A DNA stretch of 64,000 nucleotides from Actinoplanes nipponensis (GTDB lineage: Bacteria > Actinomycetota > Actinomycetes > Mycobacteriales > Micromonosporaceae). The translations under genes and the position numbers were made by a program. The stretch lies in NCBI RefSeq assembly GCF_016862275.1, contig NZ_BOMQ01000054.1, positions 59,305 to 123,304 of the forward strand, read 5' to 3'. The notes under the pieces were generated by a model. It ran no database searches, was not told where the DNA came from, and was given only the letters and a program-made list of their open reading frames with translations. Numbering within the stretch: position 1 is the stretch's first letter; every line of letters begins with the position of its first letter. This document shows positions 56,576 through 64,000 of the stretch, in pieces.

Positions 56576-58441
56576 TCAGTTGCCGCGCGCCACCGGGTCG
56601 ATCCCCGGCCGGATGCGCCACAGCAGCACGCCGCCGACGTGCTCCGGCTCGCCGAACAGATCGGTGGCGGTGATCTCCAGCGCGGCCCGGAACACCGGAC
56701 CCTGCGAGCCGGTCACCTGCGGCGGCAGGAACACCGCCTGCACGTTCCAGTACGCCAGGTCCGCCCGGGTCTGCTCGCGGTCGTAGTCGCCGATCGGGAC
56801 GACCTCGCCGTACAGGGCGGCGCGCAGGAACTTCCAGTCGGTCTGCCGGGGGGTGGCGCCGATCTGGCCGACGCCCTCGGGGCCGCCGGGACCGAGGAAG
56901 TAGCCGTCCGGGATGCGGAACTGCCGGCCGCCGCGGGCCATCGTGTACGCCTGCCAGCGCTGCCCGTCCGCGGTGTCCGTGGTCGCGAACGGCAGGGCGG
57001 TCAGCACGCCGCCGTCGCTGACGTACTGCTTCCAGATGCCGTCGGCGATGAACGCGGGCTCGGGCGCGCGCACGCCGGTCAGCACGGGCAGCGGGAACAG
57101 CGGCACCAGGGCCACCGCGAACGCGGCCGCCCACAGGGTGTGCTCGCCCACCGACGGCATCGGCTCGGTCAGCAGCCGGTCCGCGGTCAGCGCCAGCAGG
57201 ATGCCGATCACGCAGGCCACGACCAGCGCGAAGCGGCCGGGCAGGGCGGAGTCGAACAGCGGCAGGTGCATCAGGGCCGCGTACGGCAGCTTGATGCCGG
57301 TGGTGTCCTTGAAGACCTTGAGCTGGGGGCCCAGCGACAGCAGCAGGAACACGGCGCCCACCGCGTACAGCGCCATCAGCGTCTCGAACCGGCCGGGCCG
57401 CGCGTGCCGGCGCAGCGTCGCGATGCACACCACGGTCAGCGCCATCAGCGGCAGCCCGAAGTACGAGGTCTCCTCGGTCGGGTTCGGCGCCAGGTCGCTG
57501 CCCAGGCCCAGCCAGCCGGCCAGCGACCGGGTCGGGTATTCCAGGTACGCCCCGATGTCCTCGGCGTAGTGGGCCTGGTTGAAGCCGGTGCCGCTGAAGG
57601 TCTGCGGCCCGGCGAAGTGCATGTAGAGCGGGTACGCCAGCAGTGCCCCGGCGACCACCGCGGTCACGCCCAGCCCGGCCAGCACGGTCGGCAGCGCGGC
57701 GCGGGCGGCGGCCCGGCACCCCGGCAGCACCGACCGGGTCACCAGGAAGACCGCGGTGGCCAGCGCGGTGAAGAACAGGCCCTCGGCGGCGATGGAGAAC
57801 CCGACCGCCACCAGCACGCCCAGGATGATCCCGTGGCGCAGCCACCGGCGCGGCTCGGGCAGCTTGAGCACCCACCACAGCACCAGCGGGGCGACCCAGC
57901 CGGCGGTCCAGTTGAGGTGGCCGTTGGCGTGCGAGATGAAGCCGGGGGCGAAGCCGCAGAACAGCCCGCCCAGGGCCGCGGCGGCCGGCGGGCGCACCAG
58001 GTGGCGGTGCAGGAAGAGATACCAGGTGAAGGCGGCGGCGGCCAGGTTGAGGGTGAGGATCGTGGCGAAGCTGATCTGCGGGCCGGCCAGCAGGGTCAGC
58101 GGCGCGAACAGCACGATGAACACCGTGATGGACGTGTTGGCGGCCAGGTTGACGCCGACCGGCGCGTTCATCAGGTCGGTGAAGAACGGGTCGGCGCCGT
58201 GGCCCAGCAGGTAGACCCCGTAGCCCAGCAGCCACTCGAAGAACGCCTGGTCGCCGGCGTTCTTGGCGATGACGTGCCCGGCCGGGTCCTGCCACAGCCC
58301 GTTGGTCACCCAGCCGGCGAGGGCCAGGGCGAGACCGGCGACGAGCAGATGCGGACGCCACGAGGCGCCGCCGCGGCCGGTCGGGGATGCGACCGGCGGT
58401 TCGGCGGACTCGGCGGGGGCTGCGGCGACGACGGACACCAC
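56576..58441 (-). CDS. Large polytopic membrane protein, GT-C-like
   Basis: A 621-residue protein with about 11 helices and a soluble C-terminal domain of about 150 residues. Early loop NAGDQAFFEWLLGYGVYLLG with an acidic pair, and loop NAPVGVNLAANTSITVFIV, are typical of bacterial GT-C proteins of unclear activity. KLPYAALMHLPLFDSALPGR resembles the C-terminal turn of the same group. It sits 17 bp from the lipB start on the same strand. GTG 58439-58441 or the GTG next to it (seven bases after a TAACCT box) is the likely start. No substrate motif recognised. Confidence 0.7.
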   Translation of the reverse strand: MVSVVAAAPAESAEPPVASPTGRGGASWRPHLLVAGLALALAGWVTNGLWQDPAGHVIAKNAGDQAFFEWLLGYGVYLLGHGADPFFTDLMNAPVGVNLAANTSITVFIVLFAPLTLLAGPQISFATILTLNLAAAAFTWYLFLHRHLVRPPAAAALGGLFCGFAPGFISHANGHLNWTAGWVAPLVLWWVLKLPEPRRWLRHGIILGVLVAVGFSIAAEGLFFTALATAVFLVTRSVLPGCRAAARAALPTVLAGLGVTAVVAGALLAYPLYMHFAGPQTFSGTGFNQAHYAEDIGAYLEYPTRSLAGWLGLGSDLAPNPTEETSYFGLPLMALTVVCIATLRRHARPGRFETLMALYAVGAVFLLLSLGPQLKVFKDTTGIKLPYAALMHLPLFDSALPGRFALVVACVIGILLALTADRLLTEPMPSVGEHTLWAAAFAVALVPLFPLPVLTGVRAPEPAFIADGIWKQYVSDGGVLTALPFATTDTADGQRWQAYTMARGGRQFRIPDGYFLGPGGPEGVGQIGATPRQTDWKFLRAALYGEVVPIGDYDREQTRADLAYWNVQAVFLPPQVTGSQGPVFRAALEITATDLFGEPEHVGGVLLWRIRPGIDPVARGN

Positions 58442-58465
58442 GCGCAGGTTAGCAAGTTCGGGGCG

Positions 58466-59389
58466 CTACTTGCGTCCCGCCGCATCCGAGGACTGGCCGA
58501 CGGCGGCCGCGAGCGCCGCCTCCAGGGTCGGCTGGCCGAAGACGAAGCCGGCGCGCCGCAGCACCCCGGGCAGCACCCGCTGGCTGCGCAGCGCCTCGTG
58601 GGCGAACTCGCCCAGCGCGACCTGCAGGGCGATCCCGGGCACCTGCAGCACGGCTGGCCGGTGCAGGACCTTGGCCAGGGCCTGGGTGAAGTCGGCGTTG
58701 GTGGCCGGCTCGGGGCCGACCATGTTGACCGGGCCGGCCAGGTCCTCCCGGTCGAGCAGGAACTCGGTGGCGGCGAGCCAGTCGGCCAGCCCGATCCACG
58801 GCACCCACTGCTTGCCGCCGCCGAGCTTGGCCCCGCCGCCCATCTTGAACAACAGCATCTGCGGCTTGAGCAGGCCGCCGTGCTCGTCCAGGGGCAGGCC
58901 GGTCCGCAGCAGCGCGACCCGGGTGCCGGCGTCCTCGGCGGGACGGGCGGCGGCCTCCCACACGCGGCACACGTCGGCCAGGAAGCCGGTGCCGGCCGGG
59001 GCCTCCTCGGTGACCGGGCGGTCGCCGGTGTCGCCGTACCAGCCGACGGCCGAGGACTGCAGCAGCACCTTGGGGCGGTCGGCGGCCGGCAGGTTCTTGA
59101 TCGCGTGGGCGATCGTGCCGGCCGTGTCGACCCGGCTGCTGCGGATGAGGCTCTTGTAGCGGGCGTTCCAGCGCTTGTCGCCGACGCCGGCGCCGGCCAG
59201 GTTGATCACCGCGTCGGCGCCGGCCACCACCGCCTGGTCGAGCTGGCCCGAGGACGGCTTCCAGGTGGCCTCGTCGGCCGCCGAGGCCGGGTGGCGGACG
59301 AGGCGGGTGATGTCGTGGCCGGCGGCGCGCAGCCGCTCGGCGAGCCGGGTGCCGAGGAAACCGGACGCACCGGCCAGGAGAATCCGCAT
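58466..59389 (-). CDS. TIGR01777 family NAD(P)-binding epimerase-like protein (Rv2216 orthologue)
   Basis: A 307-residue SDR-extended protein. ILLAGASGFLGTRLAERLRA is the NAD(P) glycine motif, and AVINLAGAGVGDKRWNARYK is the second Rossmann motif. SSAVGWYGDTGDRPVTEE gives the Y-G-D-T-G-D of TIGR01777 (YfcH/SulA-type) proteins. In M. tuberculosis the orthologue Rv2216 also lies between dlaT and lipB. Biochemical function is unknown. ATG 59387-59389 is preferred over an upstream frame that would cover the sucB terminator. Confidence 0.9.
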   Translation of the reverse strand: MRILLAGASGFLGTRLAERLRAAGHDITRLVRHPASAADEATWKPSSGQLDQAVVAGADAVINLAGAGVGDKRWNARYKSLIRSSRVDTAGTIAHAIKNLPAADRPKVLLQSSAVGWYGDTGDRPVTEEAPAGTGFLADVCRVWEAAARPAEDAGTRVALLRTGLPLDEHGGLLKPQMLLFKMGGGAKLGGGKQWVPWIGLADWLAATEFLLDREDLAGPVNMVGPEPATNADFTQALAKVLHRPAVLQVPGIALQVALGEFAHEALRSQRVLPGVLRRAGFVFGQPTLEAALAAAVGQSSDAAGRK

Positions 59390-59427
59390 GTCCCCATCAT
59401 TCCCGAAGTTGAACCCGCTCAAAACAA

Positions 59428-59451
59428 GAAGGGGCGCCGAAGCGCCCCTTC
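59428..59451 (-). terminator. Rho-independent terminator after sucB
   Basis: On the minus strand GAAGGGGCGC and GCGCCCCTTC form a perfect 10-bp stem around a TTCG loop, followed by TTGTTTTG. It lies 14 bases downstream of the sucB stop. Confidence 0.85.
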
Positions 59452-59465
59452 TCACGTTCCGCCGG

Positions 59466-61406
<1,941 letters not shown>

Positions 61407-61448
61407 CTCTCAGAACTCCTTAACCGCTGTGTTGACGTCGAGTCGTGG

Positions 61449-62834
61449 TCAGCTGTGCGCGTGCAGCGGCTTGCCCGCCAGCGCGAGGAAGGCCTCGCCG
61501 AGCGCCTCGTTCTGCGTCGGGTGCGCGTGCACGAGCTGAGCGACCTCCTCCGGGAAAGCTTCCCAGTTGTAGATCAGCTGCGCCTCCCCGACGAGCTCGC
61601 CCATCCGCGCGCCGACCATGTGCACACCGACGACCGGGCCGTCGTTGACCCGGACCAGCTTGACGAAGCCCGCGGTCTTGAGGATCTGGCTCTTGCCGTT
61701 GCCGCCGAGGTTGTAGTTGTACGTCGAGATCTTGTCGGCGCCGTACTGCTCCTTGGCGCGGGCCTCGGTCAGGCCGACCGAGGCGACCTCGGGGTCGGAG
61801 TAGGTGACCCGGGGGATGCCGTTCTCGTCGATGACCGCCGGGTTCTTCCCCGCGATCTCCTCGGCGACGAAGATGCCCTGCTGGAAGCCGCGGTGCGCGA
61901 GCTGCAGGCCGGGCACGATGTCGCCCACCGCGTAGATGTTGCCGACGCCGGTGTGCAGCCGCTCGTTGGTGATCACGAAGCCCCGGTCGAGCGTGATGCC
62001 CTGCTGCTCGTACCCCAGGTCCTTGGTGGTCGGGCCGCGGCCGACGGCGACCAGCAGGATCTCGGCCTCGACCGTCTCGCCGCCGGCGAGGTACGCCTTG
62101 ACGCCGTTCTCGGTGTGCTCGACCTTCTCGAACGGCTTGCCGACCTTGAAGTTGATCTTCCGCTTGCGGAACGCCCGCTCGACGGCCTTGCTGATCTCCT
62201 CGTCCTCGGCGGCGACCAGCCGGGGCAGCGCCTCCAGGATGGTCACGTCGGCGCCGAAGGACTTCCACACGCTGGCGAACTCGACGCCGATGACGCCGCC
62301 GCCGAGCACGATCGCGGAGCTGGGCACGCGGTCCAGCTTGAGGGCGTGCTCGCTGGTCAGCACCCGCTGGCCGTCGACCTCGAGGCCGGGCAGCGAACGC
62401 GAGTACGAGCCGGTGGCCAGGACGACGTTGCGGCCGGTGTAGCGCTGCCCGTCCACCTCGACGGTGTCCTGCGCGACCAGCTTGCCGGCGCCCTGCACGA
62501 CGGTGATGTTCGGCTGCTTGAGCAGGCCCTGCAGGCCCTTGTAGAGCCGGCCGACGACGCCGTCCTTGTACGCGTTCACGCCGGCCATGTCGATGCCGAC
62601 CAGGTCGGCCTTGACGCCGAACTGCTCGCTCTCGCGGGTCTGGTCGGCCACCTCGGCCGCGTGCAGCAGCGCCTTGGTCGGGATGCAGCCGCGGTGCAGG
62701 CAGGTGCCGCCCAGCTCGGCCTTGTCGATCAGTGCCACCGACAGGTTCAGCTCGGCCGCGCGCAGGGCCGCGGCGTAGCCGCCGCTGCCGGCGCCGAGGA
62801 TCACGATGTCGAAGGTTCCGCCAGGCTGGCTCAC
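61449..62834 (-). CDS. lpdA: Dihydrolipoyl dehydrogenase (E3)
   Basis: A 461-residue FAD flavoenzyme that reoxidises lipoyl domains with NAD+. The FAD site is FDIVILGAGSGGYAAALRAA. The redox pair lies in GGTCLHRGCIPTKALLHAAE. NAD site IVLGGGVIGVEFASVWKSFG and the interface HAHPTQNEALGEAFLA (His-Glu pair) are present. GGGAG four bases before GTG 62832-62834 fixes that start, nine codons downstream of a first possible GTG. It is the first gene of the lpdA-sucB unit on this strand. It uses the same E2 to act with pyruvate and 2-oxoglutarate dehydrogenases. Confidence 0.96.
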   Translation of the reverse strand: MSQPGGTFDIVILGAGSGGYAAALRAAELNLSVALIDKAELGGTCLHRGCIPTKALLHAAEVADQTRESEQFGVKADLVGIDMAGVNAYKDGVVGRLYKGLQGLLKQPNITVVQGAGKLVAQDTVEVDGQRYTGRNVVLATGSYSRSLPGLEVDGQRVLTSEHALKLDRVPSSAIVLGGGVIGVEFASVWKSFGADVTILEALPRLVAAEDEEISKAVERAFRKRKINFKVGKPFEKVEHTENGVKAYLAGGETVEAEILLVAVGRGPTTKDLGYEQQGITLDRGFVITNERLHTGVGNIYAVGDIVPGLQLAHRGFQQGIFVAEEIAGKNPAVIDENGIPRVTYSDPEVASVGLTEARAKEQYGADKISTYNYNLGGNGKSQILKTAGFVKLVRVNDGPVVGVHMVGARMGELVGEAQLIYNWEAFPEEVAQLVHAHPTQNEALGEAFLALAGKPLHAHS

Positions 62835-62995
62835 GTCTACTCCCGGATCGCGCGTTGCCACATGGGTCTCATGGTGGAAACGGTCACAGCTGTCCCGGCC
62901 ATCTTGTCACTTGCCGCGCCGATCGATGTAGTCAGGTACCCAACGACACGACCCCAGGACGTACCCTGACCGCAGTCGAACGTGAGGAGTGCGGC

Positions 62996-63319
62996 GTGGC
63001 TTGGTTCCGGCGGCGCAGGGAGCCGTCCCGTGGGAGCGGCCGCCAGGCGGATCGCGCCGACCTGGAGCATCTCGCTGAGTTCGTCCGTTCCCGGCGGGGC
63101 GTGGAGGGCTTCATCGAGCCGCGGACGACGGTGACCGAGACCACGGTGTTGCTCGTGGCACACGACGGCGAGTGGACCCGGCGGCGCATCGACTCCCCGG
63201 AGGGCGCCCGGCGCTTCGCCCACCAGCTCGCCATGCCGATCTACGACGTCCGGCTGATGGGGTATCCGCAGCGGATGCGCGACTACAACGCGCGGCAGAA
63301 GCGTCGCCCGGCTTCCTGA
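62996..63319 (+). CDS. Conserved small actinobacterial protein
   Basis: A 107-residue protein with a basic N-terminus (AWFRRRREPSRGSGRQADRA) and a central beta-rich part (GFIEPRTTVTETTVLLVAHD, GEWTRRRIDSPEGARRFAHQ). IYDVRLMGYPQRMRDYNARQ closes it. This sequence type is common in actinobacteria beside lpdA and leucyl aminopeptidase, with no known function. GAGGAG upstream supports GTG 62996. It diverges from lpdA, with about 160 bp between the start codons. Confidence 0.82.
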   Translation: MAWFRRRREPSRGSGRQADRADLEHLAEFVRSRRGVEGFIEPRTTVTETTVLLVAHDGEWTRRRIDSPEGARRFAHQLAMPIYDVRLMGYPQRMRDYNARQKRRPAS

Positions 63320-63618
63320 GGGTTTTCCGGTACGGGCGTTGTGGCCGACAACCGCAATGCCGCCGGCTGTGGCGCTCGGGGCGGCCTGCGGGGCCGGTCC
63401 CGGAAGTGCCGCCGGCGCCGGGCTGATCCGGGGGTCGGCTCCACAAGATCCGCTATGCGGGGGTGGGATGCTGCCGCGGTCTCGCCGCAAGATCCCGGCG
63501 GGTCGGGGTGGTTGGAGCGCTGGTCGCGCCGTCGGGCGGCGACGGCGGCCATCCCGTTGTCCATGGTCGCTGTCGGCGCCCCGACGCATGATCGTCGGGT
63601 GCTGCTGCTGCTGCGCCG
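63320..63618. other. Intergenic region, no gene recognised
   Basis: Open frames here have no credible start, composition or similarity. Two degenerate copies of the CAAGATCC core of the downstream repeat are visible (about 63442-63452 and 63487-63495). The region is probably an older part of the same repeat array. Confidence 0.45.
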
Positions 63619-64000
63619 CCGGTCCGGCCCGGGGTGTCCGTGGCCGGGCCGTGGTCTGGCGGATCTTGGTGCGGAGCGGTCGGGTCGGTGCTGTGCCACA
63701 AGATCCGGGAGTGAGGGTGGCTGGCGGTGCCATAACCGGTCTGGGGTGTCCGTGGCTGTGCCCCTGCGTGGCGGATCTTGGTGCGGAGGTGGTGGGGGCG
63801 GCGCTGTTGTGTCACAAAGTCCGGGAGCGAGGGTGGCCGGCGGTGCCGTAACCGGTCTGGGGCGTCCGCGGTCGTGCCTGGTGTCGCGGACCTTGGTGCA
63901 GGGACAGTCGCCGTCGGCGGTCTTGTGCCACAAGATTCAGGAGTAGGGGTGTTGGGGTGCCGCCAGCGGCCTGGTGGTTCCGCGGCCGTGCCTGGTGTGG
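63619..64000. repeat. Tandem 115-117-bp intergenic repeats with internal inverted arms
   Basis: Three units start at 63619, 63736 and 63852 and a fourth begins near 63967 and runs out of the window. Each has a conserved opening (CCGGTCTGGGGTGTCCG-like), an arm CGGATCTTG (63660-63668, 63772-63780, variant at 63887) and a facing arm CAAGATCCG (63699-63707, variants at 63815 and 63931). So every unit could fold into a stem. No coding sense is apparent. Confidence 0.7.

Noticed and set aside
63619..64000. CRISPR array at the right edge
   Set aside because: The conserved part is as long as the whole unit (about 115 bp) and imperfect; there are no constant 28-37-bp repeats separated by unique spacers and no cas gene in view.

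Overview
The window is very GC-rich (about 73-75 % by eye), with GTG starts, closely packed genes and several leaderless promoters. This points to a filamentous actinomycete. Gene content fits Micromonosporaceae (Actinoplanes-like) best: a GlnR-regulated glnA, an actinobacterial glnE, two MptB-type mannosyltransferases, a long AfsR/SARP regulator and a peptidase with a flagellar-cluster-like N-terminus. The family placement is an inference; no rRNA or tRNA gene was found to confirm it.

Layout. 1-3.4 kb: monocarboxylate-type symporter, a TSUP exporter with a MarR regulator, and the RNase P RNA gene. 3.5-9.1 kb: a membrane-anchored unknown, a divergent GAPDH-like gene behind a strong promoter with an embedded palindrome, a PLP dehydratase overlapping a lincosamide-nucleotidyltransferase-like gene, and an MFS exporter divergent from a LysR regulator. 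10-18.6 kb: membrane protein, stand-alone ribA, M15 peptidase, methyltransferase, asd, a 547-residue histone-H1-like repeat protein and an RNB-domain ribonuclease with an internal minisatellite. 18.6-30.4 kb: panB, nadE, glnA2 (gamma-glutamylpolyamine synthetase type), DUF350, ltrA, GNAT, amidotransferase, glnE. 30.4-36.5 kb: four overlapping polytopic glycosyltransferase-type genes directly downstream of glnE, then a convergent AfsR-type regulator. 39.6-41.7 kb: RDD protein and glnA behind a double GlnR operator. 41.8-48 kb: an accessory block (APH-like kinase, VOC, GNAT, unknown protein, GT39-like protein, serine-beta-lactamase remnant, P-loop kinase). 48-63.3 kb: DUF4191, LAL-type LuxR regulator, ECF sigma factor with a membrane partner, lipA, T-box plus aspS, DUF5808, lipB, GT-C-like membrane protein, TIGR01777 epimerase, sucB, lpdA and a small conserved protein. 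63.4-64 kb: non-coding repeat array.

The order lpdA-sucB-TIGR01777-lipB-lipA-DUF4191-RDD-glnA-glnE-glnA2-panB follows, with insertions, the order I recall for Mycobacterium tuberculosis (dlaT-Rv2216-lipB-lipA-Rv2219-Rv2219A-glnA1-glnE-glnA2-panB). The genes form two physiological cores: lipoate and 2-oxoacid dehydrogenase assembly (lipA, lipB, sucB, lpdA) and nitrogen assimilation (glnA, glnE, glnA2, nadE).

The most notable observation is a T-box leader at about 54277-54492. It has a GAC (Asp) specifier, a TGGC acceptor-pairing bulge and an anti-Shine-Dalgarno sequence, and it precedes an archaeal/eukaryal-size aspartyl-tRNA synthetase. Other notable points are a leaderless 13-codon ORF coupled to an MptB-type gene, in-frame minisatellites in four genes, a GAPDH homologue apparently lacking its catalytic histidine, and a 115-117-bp repeat with internal inverted arms at the right edge.
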